From contig NZ_CP107836.1 of NCBI RefSeq assembly GCF_036346615.1, positions 4,092,001 through 4,156,000 of the forward strand: a stretch of 64,000 bases of DNA. Direction: 5' to 3'. The first letter of the stretch is position 1. Each line of letters starts with the position of its first letter. Below are positions 27,033 through 35,627 of the stretch, in pieces. The position numbers were made by a program, and so were the translations under genes. Origin of the DNA: Streptomyces sp. NBC_00523 (GTDB lineage Bacteria > Actinomycetota > Actinomycetes > Streptomycetales > Streptomycetaceae). The notes under the pieces were generated by a model. That model saw nothing but the letters and a program-made list of their open reading frames with translations. It had not been told where the DNA came from and did no database searches.

Positions 27033-27073
27033 ACCACAAGTGGTCTTTAGGGTAGGTAATGAGTTACGCTAAC
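27033..27073 (+). promoter_or_regulatory. Palindromes before the MarR gene
   Basis: Two perfect dyads precede the MarR start: ACCAC-AA-GTGGT (27033-27044) and GTTA-CGC-TAAC (27063-27073, ending 4 bases before the ATG). The second overlaps a TACGCT -10-like hexamer. Autorepression by MarR is the simplest reading. Confidence 0.5.
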
Positions 27074-27077
27074 AAAC

Positions 27078-27518
27078 ATGCCTGACCTGATCCACGACAG
27101 CGACAGTGCCGCCGCCGTGAGCTCCCTCCGTTCCGCCGTCATGCTGCTCGGCCGGCGCCTGAAGCATCAGCGCGTCGACGAGTCGCTGAGCCCGACCGAG
27201 ATGTCGGTGCTCGGGACGCTCGCCCGTTGTGGTTCCGCCACGCCGGGTGAGCTGGCCCGCAAGGAGCACGTCCAGCCGCCGTCGATGACCCGCATCGTCG
27301 CGTTGCTGGAATCGAAGGGGCTGGTCAGGCTGGAACCGCACCCCGATGACCGTCGTCAGAAGATGGTCAGCCAGACCGAGCAGGCCGAGGCCATGCTCGC
27401 CGAGAGCCGCAAGAAGCGGAACGCCTGGCTGACCACGCTCGCCGAGGGCCTGGACGAGGACGAGTGGGAGACGCTGCGCAACGCGGCGCCCGTGCTGGAG
27501 AAGCTCGCCCACCTGTGA
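27078..27518 (+). CDS. MarR family transcriptional regulator
   Basis: A 146-residue winged-helix repressor. The HTH lies at about residues 52-75 (TPGELARKEHVQPPSMTRIVALL) and the wing at 82-96 (LVRLEPHPDDRRQKMV), with dimerisation helices at both ends. It stands 74 bases upstream of an MFS exporter read in the same direction, and dyads overlap its promoter. Control of the exporter and of itself is therefore likely; the inducing ligand is unknown. Confidence 0.9.
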   Translation: MPDLIHDSDSAAAVSSLRSAVMLLGRRLKHQRVDESLSPTEMSVLGTLARCGSATPGELARKEHVQPPSMTRIVALLESKGLVRLEPHPDDRRQKMVSQTEQAEAMLAESRKKRNAWLTTLAEGLDEDEWETLRNAAPVLEKLAHL

Positions 27519-27522
27519 GAAC

Positions 27523-27541
27523 CGCGTCTCCGCGAGACGCG
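27523..27541 (+). terminator. Hairpin between marR and the MFS gene
   Basis: CGCGTCTC pairs perfectly with GAGACGCG around a three-base loop (CGC). It could partly terminate transcription after marR or protect the upstream message. Confidence 0.5.
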
Positions 27542-27591
27542 TCTCCGTCCCGTCGACCAGCAAGATGTCCACGCCGAGGAGGCGAACCCTT

Positions 27592-28926
27592 TTGAGTACG
27601 GGATCCGGAGCAGACTCCGCCCCCGCACCGACTTCCACCCACGAGAGCAAGACCGGCGGGACCTTCTCGTCGCTGAAGATCCGCAACTACCGCCTGTTCG
27701 CCACGGGCGCCGTGATCTCCAACACCGGTACCTGGATGTCCCGCATCACGCAGGACTGGCTCGTTCTGAGCCTCACCGGGTCCGCCGCCGCCGTAGGCAT
27801 CACCACGGCGCTCCAGTTCCTCCCCATGCTGCTGTTCGGCCTGTACGGCGGTGTCATCGCCGACCGGCTGCCGAAGCGCAAGCTCCTGCTCGTCAGCCAG
27901 GCCGCCCTGGGCGCCTGCGGTGTCGTGCTCGCCGTGCTCACGCTCTCCGGCGTGGTCCAGGTGTGGCACGTCTATCTGATCGCGTTCCTGCTCGGCATGG
28001 TCACCGTGGTCGACAACCCGGCCCGTCAGGCGTTCGTGTCCGAGATGGTCGGCCCCGCGCAGCTGCGCAACGCGGTCAGCCTGAACTCGGCGAACTTCCA
28101 GTCGGCCCGGCTCATCGGTCCCGCCGTCGCGGGTGTGCTGATCACCACGGTCGGCAGCGGCTGGGCCTTCATGTTCAACGGCCTGTCGTTCCTCGCCCCG
28201 CTCGTCGGCCTGATGATGATGCGGACGAGTGAGCTCCACAAGTCCGTCGTCGTGCCGCGCGCGAAGGGGCAGCTCCGCGAGGGGCTGCGGTACGTCTCCG
28301 GGCGCCCCGAGCTGATCTGGCCGATCGTCCTGGTCGGCTTCGTCGGCACCTTCGGCTTCAACTTCCCGATCTGGCTGACGGCCTTCGCGGACGAGATCTT
28401 CCACGGCGGCGCCGGGATGTACTCGTTCTTCAACATCCTCATGGCCGCCGGCTCCCTGGCCGGTGCCCTGCTCGCCGCCCGCCGCCGCTCCTCGCGGCTG
28501 CGGATGCTGGTCGCCGCCGGTACGGCGTTCGGCCTGCTGGAGATCGTCGCGGCGCTCGCGCCGAACGTCTGGATCTTCGCGGTCCTGCTCGTCCCGATCG
28601 GCATGATCGGCCTGACGACCAACATCAGCGCCAACACCAGCGTCCAGATGGCGTCCGACCCGGCCATGCGCGGCCGTGTGATGAGCCTGTACATGATGGT
28701 CTTCGCCGGGGGTACGCCGGTGGGCGCCCCGATCGTCGGCTGGATCAGCGACGCGTACGGCGCCCGCACCGGCATGGTGGTCGGCGGCGCGCTGTCCCTC
28801 GCGGCGGCGGTCGGCATCGGCGTGATCCTGGCCCGCCTCGGCGGTCTGCGCCTCAAGGTGGACCTGCGCCCGGGCCGCCCGCACGTCCGCTTCGTCCCGC
28901 GCGAGCAGCTGGCCACGGCGGCGTAG
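27592..28926 (+). CDS. MFS transporter (MarR-linked)
   Basis: A 444-residue membrane protein of the major facilitator superfamily with ~12 helices and the motif FGLYGGVIADRLPKRK between helices 2 and 3. The VVDNPARQAFVSEMVGP segment is typical of the EnterobactinS/Bcr-like actinobacterial exporters. The TTG at 27592 follows GAGGAGG at ten-base spacing and is preferred over the ATG at 27565, which lacks a site. It is probably a drug or metabolite exporter controlled by the MarR protein upstream. Confidence 0.85.
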   Translation: MSTGSGADSAPAPTSTHESKTGGTFSSLKIRNYRLFATGAVISNTGTWMSRITQDWLVLSLTGSAAAVGITTALQFLPMLLFGLYGGVIADRLPKRKLLLVSQAALGACGVVLAVLTLSGVVQVWHVYLIAFLLGMVTVVDNPARQAFVSEMVGPAQLRNAVSLNSANFQSARLIGPAVAGVLITTVGSGWAFMFNGLSFLAPLVGLMMMRTSELHKSVVVPRAKGQLREGLRYVSGRPELIWPIVLVGFVGTFGFNFPIWLTAFADEIFHGGAGMYSFFNILMAAGSLAGALLAARRRSSRLRMLVAAGTAFGLLEIVAALAPNVWIFAVLLVPIGMIGLTTNISANTSVQMASDPAMRGRVMSLYMMVFAGGTPVGAPIVGWISDAYGARTGMVVGGALSLAAAVGIGVILARLGGLRLKVDLRPGRPHVRFVPREQLATAA

Positions 28927-28947
28927 GGGTTACGCTCGCACGCGACT

Positions 28948-28986
28948 ACGCGGCCCCGCTCCCGGTTCTCCGGGGCGGGGCCGCGT
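28948..28986 (+). terminator. Strong terminator after the MFS gene
   Basis: ACGCGGCCCCGC-T-CCCGG pairs with CCGGGG-CGGGGCCGCGT around a TTCT loop; stem about 17 pairs. Confidence 0.8.
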
Positions 28987-29022
28987 CGCGTTCACGTAGG
29001 CCGGGGCGGTTACGCTCGTCGG

Positions 29023-29109
29023 GTGGACCCGAAGACCAGAAACCGCATCATGGCGGCCGTGCTCGTACTGATGTTCGCTGTCGTCGCCGTGGCGGCCGCC
29101 GTCGGCTGA
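29023..29109 (+). CDS. 28-residue single-TM microprotein
   Basis: A GTG-initiated frame of 28 codons encoding MDPKTRNRIMAAV followed by one hydrophobic helix (about residues 11-27). The charged N-terminus then helix is a coherent single-pass membrane peptide rather than random sequence. TACGCT lies 7 bases upstream of the start, compatible with a leaderless message. I recall very similar small proteins annotated in Streptomyces genomes. It lies between the MFS terminator and the convergent aldo/keto reductase gene. Confidence 0.55.
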   Translation: MDPKTRNRIMAAVLVLMFAVVAVAAAVG

Positions 29110-29125
29110 CGGGCGACTTCTACCT

Positions 29126-30121
29126 CTACCAGGCGAAGTTCTCCGGCGACGGGCCCGGGCCGGGGAAGATCTCCTCCAGCGCGTCCAGCACCTCCGCCGA
29201 CAGCTCCAGCTCCACCGCGCGCAGCGCCGAGTCGAGCTGTTCCCGCGTGCGCGGGCCGGAGATCGGGCCGGTGATCCCGGGCCGCGTCAGCAGCCAGGCG
29301 AGGCCCACCTCACCGGGCTCCAGGCCGTGCTTGTCGAGCAGGTCCTCGTACGCCTGGATCTGCGCCCGGACCTTCGGGTCGGCCAGCGCGTCGCCGGAGC
29401 GGCCGGAGGTGGAGCGGGCGCCGCCGCCCTCGCGCTCCTTGCGGATCGCGCCGCCGAGGAGGCCGCCGTGCAGCGGCGACCACGGGATGACGCCGAGGCC
29501 GTACTCCTGGGAGGCCGGGATGACCTCCATCTCGGCGCCGCGCTCCATCAGGTTGTAGATGCACTGCTCGCTGACCAGGCCGTAGCTGCCCCGCTGCCGG
29601 GCGCGCTCGTTGGCCTGGGCGATCTTGTAGCCGGAGAAGTTCGAGGAACCGGCGTACAGGATCTTGCCCTGCTGGATCAGTACGTCGATGGCCTGCCAGA
29701 TCTCCTCGATCGGGGTGTCCCGGTCGACGTGGTGGAACTGGTACAGGTCGATGTGGTCCGTCTGGAGCCGCTTCAGGCTGGCGTCGACGGCCCGGCGGAT
29801 GTTGACCGCGGACAGCTTGTCGTGGTTCGGCCACGCCTCGCCGTCGGCGCCCATGTTGCCGTAGACCTTGGTGGCGAGCACGACCTTGTCGCGGCGGTCG
29901 CCGCCCTTGGCGAACCAGGTGCCGAGGATCTCCTCGGTGCGGCCCTTGTTCTCGCCCCAGCCGTAGACGTTCGCGGTGTCGAAGAAGTTGACGCCGGCGT
30001 CCAGCGCGGCGTCCATGAGGTCGTGACTGTCGCTCTCGTTGGTCTGGGGGCCGAAGTTCATCGTCCCCAGGACGAGGCGGCTTACCTTGAGTCCGGTGCG
30101 TCCGAGCTGCGTGTACTTCAT
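29126..30121 (-). CDS. Aldo/keto reductase
   Basis: A 331-residue NADPH-dependent oxidoreductase of TIM-barrel fold. The catalytic set is visible: Asp in FFDTANVYG, Tyr of the same motif, Lys in VVLATKV and His in YQFHHVD. The C-terminal cofactor-binding segment (ITGPISGPRTREQLDSAL) is present. It belongs to the YajO/Gcy-like branch often annotated as general aldehyde reductases. The ATG at 30121 is the natural start (MKYTQLGRTGLKVS). Substrate unknown. Confidence 0.9.
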   Translation of the reverse strand: MKYTQLGRTGLKVSRLVLGTMNFGPQTNESDSHDLMDAALDAGVNFFDTANVYGWGENKGRTEEILGTWFAKGGDRRDKVVLATKVYGNMGADGEAWPNHDKLSAVNIRRAVDASLKRLQTDHIDLYQFHHVDRDTPIEEIWQAIDVLIQQGKILYAGSSNFSGYKIAQANERARQRGSYGLVSEQCIYNLMERGAEMEVIPASQEYGLGVIPWSPLHGGLLGGAIRKEREGGGARSTSGRSGDALADPKVRAQIQAYEDLLDKHGLEPGEVGLAWLLTRPGITGPISGPRTREQLDSALRAVELELSAEVLDALEEIFPGPGPSPENFAW

Positions 30122-30171
30122 GGGCCCCAAGCCAACTCCTTCGAGCGCGCTCGAAGCAAGCGTGTCTCCGC

Positions 30172-31140
30172 CTAGGCCGCCGCGAACCGGTCCAGTGCGG
30201 TGAGGATCGCCCGGCTCGTCGCCGCCCCGCCCAGGTGCCCCGCGTCCTCGATCACCGTCAGTTCCGCGTCCGGCCACGCCCGGGCCAGCTCCCACGCCGT
30301 GCCCAGCGGCCCGCCCATGTCCCGCCGTCCGTGCACCAGCACCCCGGGAATCCCGGCCAGCCGCCCCGCGTCCCGGATCAGCTGCCCCTCCTCCAGCCAG
30401 GCGCCGTGCGAGAAGTAGTGCGAGCAGATCCGCACCAGCGCCTCCTGAGCCCGGCCGGGCCGCCCGCTGAACGGGGGAGGGCCCGTGTACGCCTCGCCGG
30501 ACAGCACCGCGTCCTCCCAGGCGCACCACTCCGCCGTCGCCCGCGCCCGTACCGCCGGATCGCGGTCCACGGTGCGCCGGGCGTACGCGGCGAGCACGTC
30601 CGGGGTCGCGTCGCTCGCGGCCTCCGGGACGTGGGCCCGGAAGCGGTCCCGCGCCTCCGGGTAGAAGAGCCCGGCGCCCCGGTACAGCCAGTCGATCTCG
30701 GTGCGCCGGGTCGTGGTCACCGCCGGGATCACGATCTCGGCGACCCGCTCCGGGTGCCGCTCGGCGTACGCCAGGATCAGCGTGGAGCCCCAGGAACCCC
30801 CGTACAGCAGCCAGCGGTCGATCCCGAGGTGTGCGCGGAGGCGTTCCATGTCGGCGACCAGGTGGTCCGTGGTGTTGTGCCGCAGGTCGACGGCCGGGTC
30901 GCTCGCGTGCGGCGTCGAGCGGCCGCAGTTGCGCTGGTCGAAGAGGACGACGCGGTAGCGCTCCGGGTCGAAGTACCGCCGGGGCCGCTCGGTGCAGCCG
31001 GAGCCGGGGCCGCCGTGGACGACGAGGGCGGGCTTTCCGGCGGGGTTGCCGCAGACCTCCCAGTAGATGAGGTTGCCGTCGCCGACGTCGAGCATGCCGT
31101 GGTCGTGGGGCTCGATCGGGGGGTATTTCTCTTCGCGCAT
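30172..31140 (-). CDS. pip: Proline iminopeptidase
   Basis: A 322-residue alpha/beta hydrolase that releases N-terminal proline from peptides. Family marks are VVHGGPGSG (oxyanion loop), FDQRNCGRSTPH, the nucleophile S116 in GGSWGSTLIL and the C-terminal His in DAGHLGG. The ATG at 31140 is preceded by GAGGAG ten bases away. It lacks a signal peptide, so it acts in the cytoplasm. Confidence 0.92.
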   Translation of the reverse strand: MREEKYPPIEPHDHGMLDVGDGNLIYWEVCGNPAGKPALVVHGGPGSGCTERPRRYFDPERYRVVLFDQRNCGRSTPHASDPAVDLRHNTTDHLVADMERLRAHLGIDRWLLYGGSWGSTLILAYAERHPERVAEIVIPAVTTTRRTEIDWLYRGAGLFYPEARDRFRAHVPEAASDATPDVLAAYARRTVDRDPAVRARATAEWCAWEDAVLSGEAYTGPPPFSGRPGRAQEALVRICSHYFSHGAWLEEGQLIRDAGRLAGIPGVLVHGRRDMGGPLGTAWELARAWPDAELTVIEDAGHLGGAATSRAILTALDRFAAA

Positions 31141-31204
31141 GACGCGGTGTCTCCTCGTTCGGCAGCGGTACAGCTTAGGGGGACGCGGTCGTAGCCTGGG
31201 CGGC

Positions 31205-31696
31205 GTGAACGCGACTCCCGAGGTGCTGGCCGTACTGGACGAACTGCTCGCCGCCGCGGGCCCCGAGGACCGGGGCGCCCTGTGGCAGCTCGACCGGCAG
31301 GGGAGGGAGCTGGACGCGAACCTCGTGCGGCTGCCGCCGGGCGCGGAGGTCGGGGAGCACCGGGAGGACGTGCTCGACGTGCTGCTGGTCGTCCTCGCGG
31401 GCGGCGGCCGGATCGTGCCCGGCGACGGTTCCGCGCCGCTGACACTGGCCCCGAGCACGGTGACGTGGCTGCCCCGCACCTCGCGCCGCTCCGTGACGGC
31501 GGGCCCGGACGGCCTCGCCTATCTGACGGTGCACCGCCGCCGCCCCGGCCTGACGCTCAAGCCGACGGTGTACGCGCAGGAGGGCGGCGAGGCGCCCTGC
31601 GCGCTGGACCGGGTGTGTTCGGAGTGCGGGCGGATGTCCCCGGAGTCGGCGCCGGTCTTCTGCAGCGCGTGCGGGGAGCGGTTTCCGGGGCGGTGA
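31205..31696 (+). CDS. Cupin domain protein with C-terminal zinc ribbon
   Basis: A 163-residue protein. Residues ~30-110 form a cupin barrel (LPPGAEVGEHRED, then the second motif around TLAPSTVTWLPRTSRRS). The C-terminal ~30 residues contain CSECG and CSAC separated by 14 residues, a zinc-ribbon pattern. The GTG at 31205 is chosen because the frame upstream overlaps the divergent pip promoter. Cupins commonly bind small molecules; the zinc ribbon suggests an interaction surface. Function unknown. Confidence 0.7.
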   Translation: MNATPEVLAVLDELLAAAGPEDRGALWQLDRQGRELDANLVRLPPGAEVGEHREDVLDVLLVVLAGGGRIVPGDGSAPLTLAPSTVTWLPRTSRRSVTAGPDGLAYLTVHRRRPGLTLKPTVYAQEGGEAPCALDRVCSECGRMSPESAPVFCSACGERFPGR

Positions 31697-31708
31697 GGCC
31701 GTCCCGGC

Positions 31709-32509
31709 TCACAGGTGGCGGTCGAAGAAGTCCAGGCTGCGGCGTACGGGCTCCCGCAGATCCGCCCCCACGAAGCAGTGACCGGCCCCCGGTACGACGA
31801 CGAGCTCGGCGGTGGCGCCCGCCGCCGTGAGCGCGTCCGCGAACCTGCGGCTCTGGTCGCACGGGACGAGCCGGTCCGCGTCGCCGTGCATGAGCAGCGT
31901 GGGCGGGGCCGCCGCGGAGACGTGGGCCAGCGGCCCGGCCGGCCTGCGGGCCTCCTCCTGCTGGGCGGCCTCCGGTCCGAGGAGCAGGCTCTCCGGTGAG
32001 CCGGGGTCGCGCCCCTGGGTGGTGAGGTCGCTGGGCGCGTACCACGCCACGACCGCCTGAACCTCCGAATCGGGCTCCGCGTCCCGCCGGTCGAGCCCGA
32101 GTACGGCGGCGAGGTGGCCGCCCGCCGACTCGCCCCAGGCCCCGAACCGTGCGGGGTCCAGCCCGGCTTCCGGCGCGAGGCGGCGCAGGGCGGCGACGGC
32201 CGCGCGGACGTCGTCGCGCTGGGCGGGGTAGTGCGCCTCGCCGCTGAACCGGTACTGGACGGTCGCGAGGGCGTATCCGGCGGCCAGCGCGGCGCCGACC
32301 GGGTCCGCGACGCCCAGCCAGGAATCGCCGACCCGGGGCGACCCGGCGCGCCAGGCTCCGCCGTGGATCCAGATGAGCAGCGGCACGGGCCCGGGGGCGT
32401 CGGCGGGCACGGTCAGGTCGAGGAGCAGCGGACGGTAGCCGTCGATCCGGGCGAAGACGACGTCCCGGTACCCGACCCGCGCGGGGTCCTTCGGCACGTG
32501 CTCCTCCAC
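31709..32509 (-). CDS. Alpha/beta hydrolase (HSL-like esterase)
   Basis: A 266-residue esterase/lipase of the hormone-sensitive-lipase group. The oxyanion motif HGGAW is at 49-53, nucleophile S128 sits in GESAGG, the acid lies in MHGDADRLVP and the His in GAGHCF. No signal peptide, so it is cytosolic. It ends 12 bases from the convergent cupin gene. Confidence 0.9.
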   Translation of the reverse strand: MEEHVPKDPARVGYRDVVFARIDGYRPLLLDLTVPADAPGPVPLLIWIHGGAWRAGSPRVGDSWLGVADPVGAALAAGYALATVQYRFSGEAHYPAQRDDVRAAVAALRRLAPEAGLDPARFGAWGESAGGHLAAVLGLDRRDAEPDSEVQAVVAWYAPSDLTTQGRDPGSPESLLLGPEAAQQEEARRPAGPLAHVSAAAPPTLLMHGDADRLVPCDQSRRFADALTAAGATAELVVVPGAGHCFVGADLREPVRRSLDFFDRHL

Positions 32510-32608
32510 TCGCTCGACTGCGGGCGAACGTAGCTGTCGCGCCGGGCAGGCCGCAAGTAGTCGTATTGGAAGAGCAAAAACATCGCAGAAACACGCATAT
32601 TCAGTACG

Positions 32609-34036
32609 TCAGTGCCTCGGCCTGCGCCTGCGGCCCAGCAGGAAGATTCCCGCCGTCGCCAGCGCGAAAGCGCCGCCCGCCGCGTAGAGAGTGGTGGCCG
32701 TCCCCGTGTCGGCCAGCCCGCCGTGCGGCGGGCGGTGGTCGCGGCCGCCGTGCGGCGGGTGGTGGTGGTGGCCGCTGTGGTCCGGGTGGGGTGTTGTGGG
32801 GCAGCTTTCCGTCGGCGAGGGGCCGGGGAACGACATCGTCGGGGTGGGTGCGGGCATGGAGTCCGTCGGGCTCGGGGTGGGCATGGAGTCCGTCGGGCTC
32901 GGGGTGGGTGTCGGCGTGGAGTCCGTCGGGCTCGGGGACGGGGAGGGTCCCGTACCGGCGCAGTCGATGTCGGCGGCGAACGGGAACTGGTGGATCTCGC
33001 CCGCGTCCACCGAGGTGCCGCCGTCGCCGAGTGGTCCGGCCGTGAGCTCCCGTACGACGATCGTGCCCTCGATGTTGGACGGGTCGAGGTCCGTGAGGTG
33101 GGCGCGGGGCGCGTAGATCGTGCCCTCCAGCGAGTCGCCGTCCGCGATGGTGATGTCGGTGGCGTCGGGGAAGTTCCACAGCATGTACGGGGCCTGGTCG
33201 CCGGAGACGCCCGCGAGGTTCGGGATGTGCCAGACGTACGTGCTGTCCGTGCCGGTCGTGTCGATGTCCACCACGAACGGGGTGGTCGCGTCCGGCTGGT
33301 TGTCGAAGGTGAGCTCGGACAGGTTGTTCAGCTGCTCGCCGGTCAGCCGGAGCACGTTCGTCTCGCCCTCGGTGAGGGTGATGTGCGCGCTCGTGCCGGC
33401 GGGGAAGCCCGTCTGGTCGGGCAGCGGGGTGCCGGAGGCGTCGCGCAGGACGACGTTGGTGGCGCAGGTGGCGATGGCGTCCGAGCGGTTGCGGAAGGTC
33501 GCGAAGAGCGCGTCCAGATCCGGCAGGCCCGTCGTGTCGGTGACGGACTCGACCGGCTGGTGGACCGTTTCCTGTACGCGGGGCGTCGAGTCGTACCCGG
33601 CGCCTGCGGCGACGATGTGGGTGTTCACCTCGGCGCCGTTGGAGTCCTCGTCCAGGACCGTCGAGCCGGTCGGGTCGCCGACCTTTACGTAGCCGCCGCT
33701 GAGGACCTGGAGCACGCCCTGCGGCGAGCTGGCCGCATGATCGATTCTGCCGCCGACCAGCAGGGCGGTCGGGCGGTCGTCGCCGGGCGCGGTGAACGTG
33801 CCCGGGGTCTGCAGCGCGACGTTGTACCCCGGCCCGTAGGTGAGGTTCCCTCCGATGGCGACCGACCCCTCGGTCTCCGTACTGCCCAGGACGGCGTCGT
33901 CCTGGACGAGCACCCCGAATCCGCTGTCCCCGGCCAGCGGGTTGCCGGAGTAGTCGGCCGCGGCGGGGGCGGCGGGGACGGCGGCGGCCAGGCACAGGAG
34001 GCAGGCCGTCGTGGCGAGGGCAGAGGTCCGTTTCAT
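32609..34036 (-). CDS. Sortase-anchored choice-of-anchor A family protein
   Basis: A 475-residue surface protein. Signal peptide at residues 1-28 (cut near AAADY). The body up to ~360 is the choice-of-anchor-A region (GDSGFGVLVQDDAVLG, EGSVAIGGNLTYG, IYAPRAHL). A Pro/Thr/Ser stalk with SPTDS repeats and a His/Pro/Gly-rich stretch follow. The end is a classic sortase signal: LADTG at 441-445, a hydrophobic helix and a RRRRPRH tail. LAXTG fits the class E sortases of Streptomyces. It probably displays an adhesive domain on the cell wall. Confidence 0.88.
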   Translation of the reverse strand: MKRTSALATTACLLCLAAAVPAAPAAADYSGNPLAGDSGFGVLVQDDAVLGSTETEGSVAIGGNLTYGPGYNVALQTPGTFTAPGDDRPTALLVGGRIDHAASSPQGVLQVLSGGYVKVGDPTGSTVLDEDSNGAEVNTHIVAAGAGYDSTPRVQETVHQPVESVTDTTGLPDLDALFATFRNRSDAIATCATNVVLRDASGTPLPDQTGFPAGTSAHITLTEGETNVLRLTGEQLNNLSELTFDNQPDATTPFVVDIDTTGTDSTYVWHIPNLAGVSGDQAPYMLWNFPDATDITIADGDSLEGTIYAPRAHLTDLDPSNIEGTIVVRELTAGPLGDGGTSVDAGEIHQFPFAADIDCAGTGPSPSPSPTDSTPTPTPSPTDSMPTPSPTDSMPAPTPTMSFPGPSPTESCPTTPHPDHSGHHHHPPHGGRDHRPPHGGLADTGTATTLYAAGGAFALATAGIFLLGRRRRPRH

Positions 34037-34143
34037 GCCCGGGAACGTAAGTCCGTGCTTCCGGCGGCCCCCGGGCGGCAGGGCCGTGGGCCACCCGCAC
34101 GCACGCGCCCGCGTCCCTCCACTGGCGGCACCCGCACCGCCAC

Positions 34144-34203
34144 TTGAGCAGTCGCTCAAACTCCTCTACTGTCTGCGTCATCGCGATTTGAGCGACTGCT
34201 CAA
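34144..34203 (+). promoter_or_regulatory. Promoter with two TTGAGC-N4-GCTCAA operators
   Basis: Two copies of the perfect palindrome TTGAGC-N4-GCTCAA lie at 34144-34159 and 34188-34203, centre to centre 44 bases. The first overlaps a -35-like TTGAGC (34144-34149), followed after 17 bases by TACTGT (34167-34172); the second lies just downstream of the expected transcript start. The palindrome class fits TetR repressors, and a TetR gene is third in the operon. Confidence 0.75.
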
Positions 34204-34227
34204 TCGACCCGAGGGGGGTAGGGGATC

Positions 34228-34956
34228 GTGAGCGACGGCCTGTACATCGAGGCGCGGATCGGGGTTGACCTGGACCTTGTCTGGGAACGCACGCAGGATC
34301 CGGCCCAGCATCAGCGCTGGGATCTGCGGTTCACGCGGATCGCGTACCTGCCGGGCGCGGAGGGGGAGCCACAGCGCTTCACGTACGGCGTACGGGTGCT
34401 GCCCGGGTTCTTCGTCTCCGGCACCGGGATCTCCGCCGGGGAGCGCCACCGCCCGGACGGGACGCGGACGTCGGCTCTCCGGTTCGCCTGTGCGCATCCG
34501 CTGTCGTTCCTGACGGAGGGCCGGGGCTACTGGCGTTACGTGCCCTGCGCGGAGGGCGGTCTCCGCTTCCTCACGGGGTACGACTACGCGCCGCGCTGGG
34601 GCAGGCTCGCGGACCGCCTGCTCTTCCGGCCGCTGATGGGCTGGGCGACCGCCTGGTCGTTCGACCGGCTGCGGCTGTGGTGCGAGCGCGGGATCACCCC
34701 GGAGCGGGCGCTGTGGCGGTCCCTGGGGGAGGTGGCGGCCCGGCTGCTCGTCGTGGCCGCCGCGGCCTGGGCCGCGCCGCTCGCCGCCGTGCCGGTGCTC
34801 GTCGCCGCCGTGCCGGTCCTGCTCGCCGCCCTCCTGCTGCCGCCGCTGCCCGGCACCCCGGCCGCCCGCCGCTGTCTGCGCCGCCCGCCGGGGCGCGGGC
34901 CCGCCAGCGCCACCGCCACCCCGCCCGCCCTGCTCGACCGTTTGGAGCACCCGTGA
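34228..34956 (+). CDS. SRPBCC-like protein with C-terminal membrane helices
   Basis: A 242-residue protein. The N-terminal ~150 residues resemble a START/polyketide-cyclase fold (IEARIGVDLDLVWERTQDP, RFLTGYDYAPRWG). Residues ~170-210 are strongly hydrophobic and would anchor it to the membrane. The start is GTG after GAGGGGGG. It is the first gene of a tightly overlapping operon behind a TetR-type double operator, and its stop overlaps the next start (GTGA). Confidence 0.7.
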   Translation: MSDGLYIEARIGVDLDLVWERTQDPAQHQRWDLRFTRIAYLPGAEGEPQRFTYGVRVLPGFFVSGTGISAGERHRPDGTRTSALRFACAHPLSFLTEGRGYWRYVPCAEGGLRFLTGYDYAPRWGRLADRLLFRPLMGWATAWSFDRLRLWCERGITPERALWRSLGEVAARLLVVAAAAWAAPLAAVPVLVAAVPVLLAALLLPPLPGTPAARRCLRRPPGRGPASATATPPALLDRLEHP

Positions 34957-35627
34957 ACTCGATCTTCCGGCAGGCTCTGGGGGCCGACTTCGACCGCCTC
35001 CACCCCCGCATCCGGCGCCGCTTCTCCGTCGGCCTGGACAGCGGCGAGTCCTGTACGGGGCGCGGGGTGATGGACCGCGTCTGGCACGGCGGTCCGTGGG
35101 TGCGGCCGTTCCTCGCGCTGGGCGGCACGCGCAACATCCTGGTCCCGCGCACCGGCCGCAACATCCCCTTCACCATCGAGAACGTGCCCTTCACGGACTC
35201 CTTCGGCCGCGAAACGGTCACCTTCGTGCGGACGTTCGCCTTCCCGGACGGGCCCCGGCGCTTCGACGCGACGATGGTCCACAGCCCGGAACGCGGGTGC
35301 GTGGTGGACTACCTGGGCACGCACCAGCACCTCGCGACCGACCTGCACCTCACCGTGGACAGCGCGGGCGCCCTCGTCATCCGCTCCGGCGAACACCGCT
35401 TCCGCGAGGGCCCGGTGGACGTACGGGTGCCGCAGCTGATCGGGGGCGACGCGGTGGTCCGCGAGTCGTACGACGAGGCGGCGGGCCGCTTCCGCATCCA
35501 GGTCCGCGTCACCAACCGCCGCTTCGGCCCCCTCTTCGGCTACGAGGGCTCGTTCACGGCGGAGTACGCACCGGCGCGCGGGATACGGCAGGATCTGCGT
35601 CCGGTACGCGAGGAGGTACGGGCATGA
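34953..35627 (+). CDS. DUF4166 domain protein
   Basis: A 224-residue protein matching the DUF4166 family (FRQALGADFDRLHPRIRRRF, MDRVWHGGPWVRPFL, GPLFGYEGSF). In other genomes this domain is found fused to or beside NAD-binding epimerase or saccharopine-dehydrogenase-like proteins. Here it overlaps the SRPBCC-like gene upstream and the TetR gene downstream (ATGA), so all are co-translated. Its biochemical role is unknown. Confidence 0.8.
   Translation: MNSIFRQALGADFDRLHPRIRRRFSVGLDSGESCTGRGVMDRVWHGGPWVRPFLALGGTRNILVPRTGRNIPFTIENVPFTDSFGRETVTFVRTFAFPDGPRRFDATMVHSPERGCVVDYLGTHQHLATDLHLTVDSAGALVIRSGEHRFREGPVDVRVPQLIGGDAVVRESYDEAAGRFRIQVRVTNRRFGPLFGYEGSFTAEYAPARGIRQDLRPVREEVRA

Noticed and set aside
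27565-27591. ATG at 27565 as the start of the MFS gene
   Set aside because: It lacks a ribosome-binding site, whereas TTG at 27592 follows GAGGAGG.
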